Source: Alteromonas portus (GTDB taxonomy: Bacteria; Pseudomonadota; Gammaproteobacteria; Enterobacterales; Alteromonadaceae). Taken from it: a stretch of 64,000 nucleotides of DNA. Position numbers and translations under genes: made by a program. The DNA lies in contig NZ_SWCO01000011.1 of the NCBI RefSeq assembly GCF_005117025.1, positions 124,001-188,000 on the forward strand. The letters run 5' to 3'. The first letter of the stretch is position 1, and every line of letters begins with the position of its first letter. Below the pieces are notes generated by a model that saw only the letters and a program-made list of their open reading frames with translations, was not told where the DNA came from and did no database searches. This document shows positions 1-9,384 of this stretch, piece by piece.

Positions 1-230
1 CCGTCGCTATCGATACTCAAGAAATTAAAACGCAGGTACTGGTAGAAAATGGCGAAACGATTGTTCTTGGTGGAATTTTCCAACAAACCAGTTCTGATGG
101 TGTTTCGAAGGTACCTTTGTTTGGTGATTTACCATTTGTGGGCGCTTTATTCAGAAATACGTCACAGCTTCAGCAGAAGCGAGAACTACTCATTTTTGTT
201 ACACCTAAAATTGTAACTGAACGTCCGTAA
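1..230 (+). CDS. pilQ: Type IV pilus secretin PilQ, C-terminal fragment
   Basis: The window opens inside this gene; only the last 75 codons are present, read in the frame starting at base 3 and stopping at 228-230. The fragment carries the end of a secretin domain: VLGGIF, the VPLFGDLPFVGALF block and the RELLIFVTPKIV terminal strand shared by GspD/PilQ secretins. Secretins form the outer-membrane ring through which the type IV pilus passes. PilQ rather than GspD is inferred from context, because pilMNOPQ lies directly upstream of aroK-aroB in many gammaproteobacteria. A terminator-like hairpin follows. Confidence 0.9.
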   Translation, partial: VAIDTQEIKTQVLVENGETIVLGGIFQQTSSDGVSKVPLFGDLPFVGALFRNTSQLQQKRELLIFVTPKIVTERP

Positions 231-252
231 GCACAGTTCTTCTTAAAAAAAT

Positions 253-280
253 GTGCATCTTGAATGCGCTTTTTTGTTTT
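253..280 (+). terminator. Terminator after pilQ
   Basis: GTGCAT (253-258) pairs with ATGCGC (264-269), with one G-U pair and a five-base loop, and is followed at once by a run of T (270-275). This fits an intrinsic terminator for the pil operon and suggests that aroK has its own promoter in the rest of the 268-base gap. Confidence 0.6.
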
Positions 281-498
281 AAGACCCTTTTTTGTAACTA
301 AATTTACAGGTATGCGCTATTTGTTAGTAACAAAACTTGCATCGCCTTGCATGAAACTGAGATAATCCCCGCCTCGAAATTTAAGCGAGGTTAAAGGAGT
401 GGTGCTTATTGGACACTAAATAGGCACGAGTCAATGGGTAGGCTGGTAAGGCAACAGTGCACTGCCCCTAACATGATTAAGTTGTGATATAAGCAAAT

Positions 499-1014
499 AT
501 GGCTGAAAAACGTAATATCTTTTTAGTTGGCCCAATGGGTGCTGGCAAAAGTACTATCGGTAGACATCTGGCAGACGAACTTCACCTAGACTTTTTTGAT
601 TCGGATCAGGAAATTGAGCGCCGCACGGGTGCAGACATTGCCTGGATCTTCGACCTTGAAGGCGAAGATGGATTCCGTAAACGCGAAGAGACCGTCATTA
701 ACGATTTGACAGATAAGCAAGGTATTGTACTTGCCACTGGCGGCGGTTCTATTGTAACCAAGGCTGTGCGTAATCGTTTATCTGCCCGCGGCATTGTTGT
801 TTACCTACAAACGACAATCGATAAGCAAGTTGCCCGTACACAACGCGACAAACGTCGTCCTTTGCTACAAAACGAAGATCCTGAACAAGTACTTCGCGAT
901 CTTGCAGAAATGCGCAACCCGCTTTATGAAGAAGTAGCTGATTACATAGTTGATACAGACGACCAAAGTGCACGTGCTGTAGCAAATCAAATAATCAGTA
1001 AAATCGGTTTATAA
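499..1014 (+). CDS. aroK: Shikimate kinase
   Basis: Phosphorylates shikimate to shikimate 3-phosphate using ATP in the cytoplasmic chorismate pathway. The 171-residue length is normal for AroK. Visible motifs are the P-loop GPMGAGKST (11-19), the substrate-binding acidic pair D34/D36, R60 in GFRKRE, the GGG loop at 81-83, and the lid with RDKRRPLL (117-123). The ATG at 499 is the natural start, as the protein begins just before the first beta strand. It is followed after 31 bases by aroB, the usual aroKB operon. AroK rather than AroL is supported by the pilQ-aroK-aroB order. Confidence 0.95.
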   Translation: MAEKRNIFLVGPMGAGKSTIGRHLADELHLDFFDSDQEIERRTGADIAWIFDLEGEDGFRKREETVINDLTDKQGIVLATGGGSIVTKAVRNRLSARGIVVYLQTTIDKQVARTQRDKRRPLLQNEDPEQVLRDLAEMRNPLYEEVADYIVDTDDQSARAVANQIISKIGL

Positions 1015-1045
1015 ATTAAAAAATGTAATAGGAGGTGCTACGCCA

Positions 1046-2113
1046 ATGTCAACCTTAACTGTGGAACTTGGAGAACGTAGCTATCCTATACAGATAGAGG
1101 CTGGGCTGCTTTCGCAACCTGGCCTTTTTAGTGCCTATATTAAAGGCCCGCTTGCTGTCATTGTTACTAACGAAACCGTTGCACCGCTTTACTTAGAAAC
1201 GGCAAAAGCAGCGTGTGGTGACGTTCATGTTGAAACCATCATTCTGCCAGACGGCGAGCAATATAAGAATTTAGAACAATTCGAAGTGGTTATGACCCGT
1301 CTTCTTGAGCTTAACGCAGCAAGAGATACTACGCTTATCGCACTTGGCGGTGGGGTAATTGGCGACCTAACAGGTTTTGTGGCAGCTACGTACCAGCGCG
1401 GCGTACCTTTCATTCAAGTGCCTACAACGTTGCTTTCTCAAGTAGACTCATCGGTAGGCGGAAAAACAGCGGTAAACCACCCTCTAGGTAAAAACATGAT
1501 TGGTGCTTTCTACCAACCTGTTTACGTTGCTATCGATACCGACTCGCTGGCAACACTACCCCCAAGAGAATTCGCAGCCGGTATGGCAGAGGTTATTAAA
1601 TACGGCATTATTTACGACGCCCCGTTTTTCAAGTGGCTCGAAGATAACGTAGATGCACTTACGTCACTTGATACTGAAATCCTTACTTACGCCATTTCCC
1701 GCTGCTGCGAAATAAAAGCAGACGTTGTTGCGAAAGATGAACGGGAAGGTGGCTTACGCGCCATTCTTAATCTTGGCCATACCTTTGGTCACGCCATTGA
1801 AGCCGAACAAGGCTATGGTAACTGGCTACACGGCGAAGCGGTAGCCGCTGGTACTATAATTGCTTGTAAAGCTGCTGAAGCATTATCATGGTTTGAAGCG
1901 TCAGAAACACGACGCGTGTCAGCGCTATTTGAAGCCTTTTCACTGCCTATTGCAGGGCCTAGTAGCATGACGAAAGACGACTATGTTAAGCACATGAAAC
2001 GCGATAAGAAAGTGGAAGCGGGCAGTATTCGATTTGTACTTCCTCAAGGCATTGGCAAAGCGGTTGTTACTAAAGACGTCACCGACGCCATCCTTACTGA
2101 CATTCTCTCTTAA
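1046..2113 (+). CDS. aroB: 3-dehydroquinate synthase
   Basis: Converts DAHP to 3-dehydroquinate, the second step of the shikimate pathway, using NAD and a divalent metal. The 355-residue protein shows the NAD-binding [10 protein letters not shown] (101-110), the [14 protein letters not shown] stretch (127-140), and metal ligands E182, H245 and H262 in [18 protein letters not shown] and LHGEA. A strong GGAGGT ribosome-binding site sits before ATG 1046. It follows aroK in the same operon and precedes damX, as in Escherichia coli. Confidence 0.96.
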   Translation: MSTLTVELGERSYPIQIEAGLLSQPGLFSAYIKGPLAVIVTNETVAPLYLETAKAACGDVHVETIILPDGEQYKNLEQFEVVMTRLLELNAARDTTLIALGGGVIGDLTGFVAATYQRGVPFIQVPTTLLSQVDSSVGGKTAVNHPLGKNMIGAFYQPVYVAIDTDSLATLPPREFAAGMAEVIKYGIIYDAPFFKWLEDNVDALTSLDTEILTYAISRCCEIKADVVAKDEREGGLRAILNLGHTFGHAIEAEQGYGNWLHGEAVAAGTIIACKAAEALSWFEASETRRVSALFEAFSLPIAGPSSMTKDDYVKHMKRDKKVEAGSIRFVLPQGIGKAVVTKDVTDAILTDILS

Positions 2114-2233
2114 TCAATCGCGTTCGCGAAAAACTGGCAGCGTGCCCTTTCATTGTTCCCGAGACTTAGGAACTAATAACAAGGTACGTTGCTAGACTAG
2201 TTTTTAAGCAACGGTGAATAAGGGCAAACTCCC

Positions 2234-3715
2234 ATGCAAAGTGAACTGCATGAACGTTTGGAATATCTGGTCAATTACTCGTCTCAACTGATTTTTGTCA
2301 GCGGTGAGTCTATTGCTCAACAACAAAAGACCCTAGAAGCCTTTGTCTTTCAGCAGCACGACGATACGGAAATTGCGTATTTAACCGCGCAAGATAATAT
2401 GGAGCCGTCTGACTATCGTAGACAGCTTTGTCGGCAGCTACTTGGTCAAGTAGTAGGCAGCTTTGTTCGCCCCCTCAATGAGTTACTTTCTGATTTAAAT
2501 AGCCACGAAGGCCCAATTCTAATCGCTATCACCCAAGCCCATAACCTTCCTGACGCCTTGTTACAAGAATTGTGGGATTTGGTCTTACAAAGCCGATTTG
2601 CTGGCAACAAACAGCATTTGAATGTGCTTTTATTTGCAAATAATGCGTGGGCTGAGCGCGCCAAACAATGGCTTCCAGCCAAGAACACAGAAACACCGCT
2701 TATTATTAGCAGCCAGTCTGTGATTAGTGAGCAGCCTAATTACGAGTCAGATCTTGATAAAATGATCGCTTCACGCAGAGAAGCGTTTCAGGCTCATTTA
2801 GAAAATAGACAACGTGAAAATACTAAGACATTCACTAACCCGCTAAAAACAAAATGGTTTTATACTGGTGTAGCTCTGGTGTTTCTGGCTACATTCTCTG
2901 GCCTTATTTATTGGCAGTACGGTGAAAAATTGTCGTCAATATTTTCTCCTATCAGCGAAACAGCTCTCGAGTCCGAACAGGCCCAAGTTGAACCTGGCTC
3001 GGCGTACAATAAGCTTATTAGCGCTGATGACGATGGAAAAAAAATAAACGCAGCACCAAGTGATTCACAAGATGAATTGAACATGCAGGCTGGCAACGTA
3101 GAAGTTGTTTCTTCTGCACAGTGGGCTAATAACCAAACCGATGATTTGTCAGAAGAACCTCTTTCACAGAGCGAATTCTCCAGCGATAAATCACTCATCA
3201 CTAATTGGGAAAGTGCCGTATCGACATTACCTGACGTCACGTCCTCATCTACAGAAGAGAAAAACAGCTTAAGCTTACCTAACAGCAGTTCACCCACTGT
3301 TAGTTCCGATGGTAATAGTGACATTTGGCAACGCACAAGTCAGAGCGACCCTATTGCTTTAACAAACTCGGCGGCGGGTAAGTCTGATGCTGGCGCTAGT
3401 GCCGAAAAAGACGCGTTAAATCAGCAAACACAGTGGATCACTGCCAACGATTACGCCATTCAGATGCTAGCTATGAAAAGCGATACAGTACTAAATGCAT
3501 TTTTACGTGAAAACGACCTCATTGAGCAAACCCGTATCTATAGAACTGAACGCTATGGTGGCGATTGGTTTGTGGTGGTTTTCCGAGAGGTTTACCCCTC
3601 ACTCTCACAAGCGCAACTGGCTCGTGCAGCTTTGCCTGATTATCCGGGCAAACAAAATGCGTTTATTAAGCGAGGAAATCAGGTCCTGTCTGAAATAGAC
3701 AACGCACAAAATTAG
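2234..3715 (+). CDS. damX: DamX-like SPOR-domain cell division protein
   Basis: Inner-membrane protein predicted to bind denuded septal peptidoglycan through a C-terminal SPOR domain. Residues 1-165 look like a degenerate AAA-type ATPase region (FVSGES near 21 in place of a full P-loop; ILIAITQAHNL near 95). One membrane segment lies at about 209-227, followed by a long Ser/Asn-rich low-complexity linker (about 235-400). A SPOR module covers about 404-490 (YAIQMLA, GGDWFVVVF, YPSLSQAQLA). Position between aroB and dam matches E. coli damX. Sequence identity in the linker should be low, so the name rests on architecture and synteny. Confidence 0.85.
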   Translation: MQSELHERLEYLVNYSSQLIFVSGESIAQQQKTLEAFVFQQHDDTEIAYLTAQDNMEPSDYRRQLCRQLLGQVVGSFVRPLNELLSDLNSHEGPILIAITQAHNLPDALLQELWDLVLQSRFAGNKQHLNVLLFANNAWAERAKQWLPAKNTETPLIISSQSVISEQPNYESDLDKMIASRREAFQAHLENRQRENTKTFTNPLKTKWFYTGVALVFLATFSGLIYWQYGEKLSSIFSPISETALESEQAQVEPGSAYNKLISADDDGKKINAAPSDSQDELNMQAGNVEVVSSAQWANNQTDDLSEEPLSQSEFSSDKSLITNWESAVSTLPDVTSSSTEEKNSLSLPNSSSPTVSSDGNSDIWQRTSQSDPIALTNSAAGKSDAGASAEKDALNQQTQWITANDYAIQMLAMKSDTVLNAFLRENDLIEQTRIYRTERYGGDWFVVVFREVYPSLSQAQLARAALPDYPGKQNAFIKRGNQVLSEIDNAQN

Positions 3716-3941
3716 GCCGCTTTGCTACGCAAACTCCCTTTTAATTTTGATTATTTGCCAAATTTCCATTCTTGCGACACTTGTTGGTTGTCCGTTTTAC
3801 TGATGAAAGTTACAATCTACGTTTAGCGTGGTGATATCTGATACTGATCAGCATAAAAGTATAAAGACGACCCTTTCCCTTGGAACGGCGGCGCACGGAA
3901 AAACCACCGTCTTCATTCCGTCTAGGTAGTAACGTTTAAGC

Positions 3942-4808
3942 ATGATGCAGAAAAAAAACCGGGCCTTTCTAAAATGGGCCGGTGGCAAATACAGCTTGGT
4001 TGAGCATATTCAGGCCAGATTACCGCAAGCTAACAAACTCATTGAACCGTTTGTTGGTGCCGGCTCTGTATTTTTGAATACGCAATACAAACGTTACTTG
4101 CTTAATGACATCAACCCCGATCTCATTAACTTATACAACTTCTTAAAAGCACAACCAGACGCTCTGATTAACGACGCACGCGCGTTTTTTGATGGGAGTC
4201 GCAATGAAGAAAAGATGTACTATGACTTGCGTGAAGAGTTCAACGCAACGCAAGATGAATACTACCGAGCAATTCTTTTTCTTTATTTAAACCGACATGG
4301 GTACAACGGTTTATGCCGCTACAGCCTTCAAGGCCGTTTCAATGTACCGTTTGGACGTTATAGAAAACCCTACTTCCCTGAAGACGAAATGTTTGTGTTT
4401 TCTGAAAAATCACAGAAAGCTACGTTTACATGTCTACCGTTTGAGAAAGTTTTTTCAAGAGCTAGGCGAGGCAACGTAATTTATTGCGATCCTCCATACG
4501 CACCTATTAGCAAAACAGCAGCATTTACTAGCTATGCGGCGCGAAGCTTTGGGCAAGAGTCACAGGAGAAGCTGGCGGAACTCGCCACTCGAGCATCTAA
4601 GAAACGTGGTATCCCGGTGTTGATATCGAATCACGATTTACCGCTAACGCGTGCTTTATATCAAGGCGCAGACTTTAGTATGTTATCGGTTAAACGCTCT
4701 ATTAGCCAAAACGGCGCTAAACGACAGCCTGTGGATGAAATACTCGCTTATTTTCCTCCCGCTAAAGTTACACCAAAGCGAAAAGCACGTAAAAAGAAAG
4801 TGCTTTAG
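3942..4808 (+). CDS. dam: DNA adenine methylase (GATC)
   Basis: Transfers a methyl group from SAM to adenine N6 in GATC, serving mismatch repair and replication control. The 288-residue protein is a D12-class methylase: FLKWAGGK (9-16), the SAM-binding FVGAGS (37-42) and the catalytic DPPYAP (183-188). Length is slightly above the usual 270-280 because of a basic C-terminal tail (KRKARKKK). Two consecutive ATGs start the frame (3942 and 3945). It sits after damX as in E. coli, with a 226-base gap that may hold its own promoter. Confidence 0.95.
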   Translation: MMQKKNRAFLKWAGGKYSLVEHIQARLPQANKLIEPFVGAGSVFLNTQYKRYLLNDINPDLINLYNFLKAQPDALINDARAFFDGSRNEEKMYYDLREEFNATQDEYYRAILFLYLNRHGYNGLCRYSLQGRFNVPFGRYRKPYFPEDEMFVFSEKSQKATFTCLPFEKVFSRARRGNVIYCDPPYAPISKTAAFTSYAARSFGQESQEKLAELATRASKKRGIPVLISNHDLPLTRALYQGADFSMLSVKRSISQNGAKRQPVDEILAYFPPAKVTPKRKARKKKVL

Positions 4809-4916
4809 CCCTTTTGCTCTATACCACACAAAACGTATAAGAGCCTTCGGTAGGTTTTTACATAGTCTGAGTGCTTGGCCTTTACGGATACAAGAAGAGT
4901 ACAAACGTTGTCAGCG

Positions 4917-5108
4917 TTAGCCTGCATACCACTTTACAAACATAAAAAGTGAAACAACGAATAACCCTACTAAAATAACGCCTATTACTGCAAAGCTAAT
5001 AAACGTGCCCTTGGTAAAATCTCGCTCATAATTTTTATGGCTTTGAACACCAAACAAGCTCGCCACTACACTACCTAGAACTGACCAAAAACCAGTACCA
5101 GATTGCAT
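4917..5108 (-). CDS. DUF2970 small membrane protein
   Basis: A 63-residue protein with an N-terminal half typical of DUF2970 (GFWSVLGSVVASLFGVQS, about 6-23) and a membrane segment at about 35-58 (FISFAVIGVILVGLFVVSLFMF region). The function of the family is unknown. It lies nine bases downstream of another small gene on the same strand, so the two are probably co-transcribed. Its 3' end faces dam. Confidence 0.75.
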   Translation of the reverse strand: MQSGTGFWSVLGSVVASLFGVQSHKNYERDFTKGTFISFAVIGVILVGLFVVSLFMFVKWYAG

Positions 5109-5117
5109 GATGTCGCC

Positions 5118-5426
5118 CTATGAATCGTTCGAAGGTGAGGTGAAATCGCGATTACCGTCGTCGCTGTGAAGCAACTCAAGTAAATCTAAAAAGTGAAATT
5201 GGAAGGACGGTGATTTACCTGCTATCCATGACAGCCAACTAACCTCTTCAACTCCCTCTTGATGGCGGGCGCATTGGTTTTGAATGTGGCTTGCAGGAAG
5301 CTTTGGATTAAACTCGGTAACAGGTTGAAATTCACAAACAGACGAGCGTGAGTTTGGCGGGTTTGTCACAGCCACGCTAACTAGGGCTACGGCTCCGCAA
5401 ATCGCAAAAAAAGGAAGAACTTTCAT
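5118..5426 (-). CDS. Hypothetical small exported or membrane-anchored protein
   Basis: A 102-residue protein that I do not recognise. The N-terminus (MKVLPFFAICGAVALVSVAVT) is a signal peptide or signal anchor. The rest is hydrophilic, with two further cysteines (about 31 and 52) and a WLSW motif near 64. Adjacent to and co-directional with the DUF2970 gene. The coding call rests on the clear start, the signal sequence and the tight spacing. Confidence 0.6.
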   Translation of the reverse strand: MKVLPFFAICGAVALVSVAVTNPPNSRSSVCEFQPVTEFNPKLPASHIQNQCARHQEGVEEVSWLSWIAGKSPSFQFHFLDLLELLHSDDGNRDFTSPSNDS

Positions 5427-5516
5427 CCTGAATACCCCTTACACTCGTTTAAAATTTAATCTCATTATAATCAAAAGCAAGTAACGAACAAGTTAAATAT
5501 GCGTTGTTTGTAAAAT

Positions 5517-5548
5517 GAAAAGCCTAATACAATTGCATTAGGCTTTTA
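5517..5548 (-). terminator. Terminator of the porin-like gene
   Basis: AAGCCTAAT and ATTAGGCTT form a perfect nine-base stem with a short loop, flanked by A on one side and T on the other. Read on the minus strand it follows the porin-like gene and ends in TTTT. It could also act for the opposite direction. Confidence 0.65.
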
Positions 5549-5566
5549 TTACTCAACGTTTAGGTT

Positions 5567-5590
5567 AAGAGGCCTATCCTTAGGCCTCTT
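5567..5590. repeat. Perfect 10-base inverted repeat after the porin-like gene
   Basis: AAGAGGCCTA (5567-5576) and TAGGCCTCTT (5581-5590) form a perfect stem with a four-base loop, eleven bases beyond the stop of the porin-like gene. No T run follows on the minus strand, so it may be a 3' stabilising hairpin ahead of the true terminator. Confidence 0.6.
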
Positions 5591-5600
5591 AGATTAACTT

Positions 5601-6338
5601 TTAAAGTTCGAAATCTACTGAGTAAGCTACAGTGAATTTCAACTCGTCGTTATCTAGTGCGTCAGCACCAACATCATCTAAGTTCGTTCCAGTTACAGCA
5701 AAGCTAAAGCCATCTTTCGCAATGCTTACGCCGTAGTCTGCATAGCTGTCAGTCTCACCGTCACCAAAGTTGAAAGCTTCAACAAAGTCACCGCTGTGAT
5801 AACCAGCATGTAGAGTCAACTCAGTGCCATTCAAAATTTCTGTGGTGTAATCAAAAGATGCGTAGTAAGCCTGGCCAAAGCCGAAATCTTGACCTTCAGC
5901 TTCGTCAGCTTCGGTGTGCGCAAGTAGATAAACTGTTACGCTTGCTCCACCCATGCCTACTGAACCGTAGATCTCTGCGAAATCGAATTCAGCTTCTGCA
6001 TCGTAGTTGTAGTATAGGTAGCCGAAGTCGTATGCAATGCCGTCAGACTCGCCTGAGTACCCGAAATATACGTCATGCTCGTAAGAGTAAATATCATCTG
6101 ATGCATAACTTACGTTCGATGCCCATGTACCCGCATAAAAACCACTTTCGTCTGCGTAGTCGATACCACCTTGAACAGCAGCTTCGTTAACGGTTTGTGT
6201 TAAACCACGCCAAATGTAGTTACTAGTCGCGCCAGCGTTCGCGGTAAATGAACCTTCCGCGTAGGTAGGCATTGCAGTTAACAGACACGCTGAAGAAATA
6301 GCAGCGGCAAGTAGGGTTCTTTTTGTAGATGTTTTCAT
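5601..6338 (-). CDS. TorF-family putative porin
   Basis: Predicted outer-membrane beta-barrel protein. I place the start at ATG 6338, giving 245 residues, because GGAGA precedes it and a signal peptide (MKTSTKRTLLAAAISS, cleavage after TYA near 28) begins there; the open frame continues 31 codons further upstream without such support. Mature sequence opens with TSNYIWRGLTQT, a hallmark of the TorF/TIGR02001 family, and is full of alternating aromatic strands with acidic loops (YADESGFYAGTWASN, YLYYNYDAEAEF). The substrate is unknown; family members are often linked to nutrient uptake. Confidence 0.8.
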   Translation of the reverse strand: MKTSTKRTLLAAAISSACLLTAMPTYAEGSFTANAGATSNYIWRGLTQTVNEAAVQGGIDYADESGFYAGTWASNVSYASDDIYSYEHDVYFGYSGESDGIAYDFGYLYYNYDAEAEFDFAEIYGSVGMGGASVTVYLLAHTEADEAEGQDFGFGQAYYASFDYTTEILNGTELTLHAGYHSGDFVEAFNFGDGETDSYADYGVSIAKDGFSFAVTGTNLDDVGADALDNDELKFTVAYSVDFEL

Positions 6339-6736
6339 GTGTGTTCTCCAGTCAAATTCAAACTTGTTGTAATTCGTTTTTTCTGTCTGTGTTTTCTTTT
6401 TTGGACTGGGTAACGCAAAGTTAATGCCCATTTATGGTTCATGAAAAAAGGAAGTTAAAATAAATGTAAAACATTGAATAATATAAATTTATTTTATTTT
6501 ATTTTTGTATTTATAGTTTTTAAGGGAATTAGCCCCAGAACAATAATGCACCAATTAAACGCAACCTCACCAAAATTGGGCAAAATATTAAATTAAGGTT
6601 ACTGGTCTTAAATTTCAGTGAAATTAACGTTGATGAGTCCTTTGCATAGTAAACAAGCTTGGTTTTGGGTAAACTTTCGCAACCCCAAAACGTAAGTGGC
6701 AACGTACCTTGTTGTTTTTGATTTAAAGGACATGTA
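6339..6736. other. Intergenic region between the divergent porin-like gene and rpe
   Basis: About 400 bases, strongly AT-rich around 6460-6530, with runs of TTTATT. It must hold promoters for both genes. I could not assign a convincing -35/-10 pair or operator, and no ORF with coding character is visible. AAAGGA at 6725-6730 is the ribosome-binding site of rpe. Confidence 0.5.
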
Positions 6737-7414
6737 ATGAAACCATTCTTAATTGCCCCATCAATACTGTCTGCCGACTTCGCAAGGCTTGGTGAAGACG
6801 TAGAGAAAGTATTAAGCGCAGGCGCCGATGTGGTGCATTTCGATGTAATGGATAACCACTATGTGCCAAACCTTACGTTTGGGCCGATGATTTGCGAAGC
6901 GTTAAGAAAATACGGCATTACTGCACCTATCGACGTTCACCTTATGGTAAAGCCGGTAGATGACCTAATTGAGAAATTCGCTAATGCTGGCGCAAGCTAT
7001 ATTAGCTTTCATCCGGAAGCGTCTGAGCACATCGACCGCTCTCTACAACTCATTATTGATGCAGGCTGCAAACCTGGTTTGGTATTCAACCCGGCCACAC
7101 CACTTCACTACCTTGACCACGTTATGGATAAACTGCACCACATTCTTATTATGTCGGTGAATCCAGGCTTTGGTGGTCAAAAATTTATACCTAGTACTTT
7201 AGATAAGGTACGAGCAGTGAAACAGCGCGTATTAGAAAGCGGCTACGATATACGAATTGAAATTGACGGTGGCGTAAAAGTCGATAACATTCGCGAAATA
7301 GCAGAAGCGGGAGCAGACATGTTTGTGGCTGGTTCGGCGATTTTTTCTCAACCAGATTACAGTGATGTCATTGCACAAATGCGCGATGAGCTTTCATCGT
7401 TATCAAAAGCTTAA
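6737..7414 (+). CDS. rpe: Ribulose-phosphate 3-epimerase
   Basis: Interconverts ribulose 5-phosphate and xylulose 5-phosphate in the pentose phosphate pathway. The 225-residue TIM barrel has APSILSADF (7-15), metal ligands H34, D36, H68 and D177, the catalytic pair D36/D177, [11 protein letters not shown] (140-150) and EIDGGV (175-180). AAAGGA precedes ATG 6737. It is followed after 37 bases by trpS. E. coli has gph between these two genes; here it is absent. Confidence 0.96.
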   Translation: MKPFLIAPSILSADFARLGEDVEKVLSAGADVVHFDVMDNHYVPNLTFGPMICEALRKYGITAPIDVHLMVKPVDDLIEKFANAGASYISFHPEASEHIDRSLQLIIDAGCKPGLVFNPATPLHYLDHVMDKLHHILIMSVNPGFGGQKFIPSTLDKVRAVKQRVLESGYDIRIEIDGGVKVDNIREIAEAGADMFVAGSAIFSQPDYSDVIAQMRDELSSLSKA

Positions 7415-7451
7415 TTTTTAACAGAATTTAACGTATTACAGGTAAATAGAA

Positions 7452-8459
7452 ATGAGTAATAAACCCGTTGTATTAAGTGGCTGTCAGCCTTCAGGACAAC
7501 TTACCCTTGGCAATTATATGGGTGCACTTAAACAGTGGGTTTCCATGCAAGAAGATCACGACTGTCTATATATGATTGTCGATTTGCATGCGATCACCGT
7601 AAGACAAGATCCAAAGCAACTAGCTGAAGCTTGTTTAGACGGCCTTTCTCTTTACTTAGCATGTGGCATTGACCCGCAAAAAAGCACGCTATTTTTACAA
7701 TCTCACGTACCTGAGCATGCACAGTTGTCGTGGGTGTTAAATTGCTATGCTCAAATGGGTGAGTTAAATCGCATGACGCAGTTTAAAGATAAGTCTGCGA
7801 AAAATGAGAACAACATAAATGTAGGCTTGTACAGCTACCCTGTGCTTCAAGCAGCAGATATCTTGCTTTATCAAGCGGATAAAGTACCCGTAGGTGAAGA
7901 CCAAAAGCAGCACCTTGAGTTAACACGCGATATCGCAACGCGGGTAAATAACTTATACGGCGACGTATTCCGCTTACCAGATCCTTATATTCCAGAGTTT
8001 GGTGCTCGTATCATGAGCCTGCAAGAGCCAGAAAAGAAAATGTCTAAGTCTGACAATAATCCGAATAACTTCATTGGACTACTAGAAGAACCGAAGAAGT
8101 TAGCTAAGAAGATTAAGCGCGCGGTAACCGACTCTGACGAACAAGCAAATATCTACTTCAACCCCACAGAGAAACCGGGCGTATCAAACTTACTTACTCT
8201 ACTTTCTCTTGCTACGGGTAAATCGGTAAAAGATCTTGAGCCTGAATATACAGATAAAATGTATGGTCATTTGAAAGGCGATGTTGCAGATGCAGTGGTA
8301 GCATTACTTGAGCCTATTCAAACTCGCTATGCAGAAATTCGCGCAGATAGAGCATACCTAGATGATGTTATGCGTCAAGGCGCAGAAAAAGCATCAGCAC
8401 GTGCAGCAGAGACTTTGGCCAAAGTCTATAAAGCCGTAGGCTTCATCCCTAAGCCATAA
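7452..8459 (+). CDS. trpS: Tryptophanyl-tRNA synthetase
   Basis: Class I aminoacyl-tRNA synthetase charging tRNA-Trp. The 335-residue length fits bacterial TrpS. The HIGH-equivalent TLGNY (18-22) and the KMSKS loop (196-200) are intact, as are MIVDLHA (41-47) and the [13 protein letters not shown] segment near 148-160. It follows rpe, as in the E. coli dam-rpe-gph-trpS region, and ends before a strong inverted repeat. Confidence 0.97.
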   Translation: MSNKPVVLSGCQPSGQLTLGNYMGALKQWVSMQEDHDCLYMIVDLHAITVRQDPKQLAEACLDGLSLYLACGIDPQKSTLFLQSHVPEHAQLSWVLNCYAQMGELNRMTQFKDKSAKNENNINVGLYSYPVLQAADILLYQADKVPVGEDQKQHLELTRDIATRVNNLYGDVFRLPDPYIPEFGARIMSLQEPEKKMSKSDNNPNNFIGLLEEPKKLAKKIKRAVTDSDEQANIYFNPTEKPGVSNLLTLLSLATGKSVKDLEPEYTDKMYGHLKGDVADAVVALLEPIQTRYAEIRADRAYLDDVMRQGAEKASARAAETLAKVYKAVGFIPKP

Positions 8460-8490
8460 CCCGTTACTTAAGCGGTATAAATACTAACAG

Positions 8491-8517
8491 CATGAAGCGT
8501 TCACAGAACGCTTCATG
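8491..8517. repeat. Perfect 12-base hairpin between trpS and pabA
   Basis: CATGAAGCGTTC (8491-8502) and GAACGCTTCATG (8506-8517) are exact inverted complements around a three-base ACA loop. No T run follows on either strand, so it is not a textbook terminator. It may be a factor-dependent terminator, an RNA-stabilising element or an operator. The far arm ends at 8517, where the longest pabA frame would begin. Confidence 0.75.
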
Positions 8518-8561
8518 TGTCTAACCCTCACATTTCAGAAATACCAAGGACTAGCACTGCT

Positions 8562-9146
8562 GTGTTGCTGTTAATTGATAACTTCGATTCGTTCACTCAT
8601 AACCTTGCTCGCTATTTCACAGAGCTTGGAGCTGACGTTGAAGTAGTGCGAAACAACGCTCTCAGTATTGACGACATTGCGCGCATAGCGCCTTCACAGC
8701 TTGTTATCTCGCCAGGACCTTGCACCCCTAACGAGGCAGGTATCAGCCTAGCTGCAATTGAACACTTTGCTGGCAAAATGCCAATTCTGGGCGTTTGCTT
8801 GGGTCATCAAGCAATTGGCCAAGCGTTTGGCGCTGAAGTGGTAGGCGCACAAGAAATTAAGCATGGAAAGGTGTCTGTATTATCACATGGCAATACGGGT
8901 TTATTTGACGGGCTACCTAGTACGTTTAATGTAACCCGTTATCACTCTCTGGTCTTAAACCCTACCTCTTTACCGTCATCGCTACGTGTAGATGCGTGGT
9001 GTGAAACCGCTCAGGGAACGAAAGAAATTATGGCGATTTCGCACAGCCACTATCCGATCTGGGGGGTACAATACCACCCAGAGTCATTACTTACCGAACA
9101 CGGCCACAATGTGCTTGATGCCTTTCTTCGCGTTAAAACGGTTTAA
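8562..9146 (+). CDS. pabA: Glutamine amidotransferase, aminodeoxychorismate/anthranilate synthase component II
   Basis: Class I glutamine amidotransferase that supplies ammonia to chorismate-using synthases for folate or tryptophan. The triad is complete: C79 in GVCLGHQ, and H172 and E174 in YHPES (numbered from GTG 8562). I prefer GTG 8562 because it yields the canonical LLLIDNFDSF N-terminus with AAGGA eleven bases upstream; a GTG at 8517 is in frame but lies in the trpS/pabA hairpin. PabA is favoured over TrpG because trp genes are absent and the gene is close to astC, as in several gammaproteobacteria. It may serve both roles. Confidence 0.88.
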   Translation: MLLLIDNFDSFTHNLARYFTELGADVEVVRNNALSIDDIARIAPSQLVISPGPCTPNEAGISLAAIEHFAGKMPILGVCLGHQAIGQAFGAEVVGAQEIKHGKVSVLSHGNTGLFDGLPSTFNVTRYHSLVLNPTSLPSSLRVDAWCETAQGTKEIMAISHSHYPIWGVQYHPESLLTEHGHNVLDAFLRVKTV

Positions 9147-9384
9147 GTTAACGAGTTTAGTGCCGATACATAAAATAGCGTAAAAGCTTACGCTTGAAGA
9201 CCGGTAAAACTCGCAATTCACTGATTTTTCGTTTAACTTTTCATAAGCCAATTCAGCCACTGTACTGAATTAACGTTATGTCGAGAACTGCATAAGCGAT
9301 ATCTAAAGTTGCCGAGCAAATAAAACGCTTTCAAGTAGTAGCTATCATTTCCACCATTAGCATTGCGAAAGTTATAAGGCCCTG

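Noticed and set aside
2908..3336. A 142-codon open frame opposite damX
   Set aside because: Mirrors the Ser-rich low-complexity linker of DamX; no start signal or known domain.
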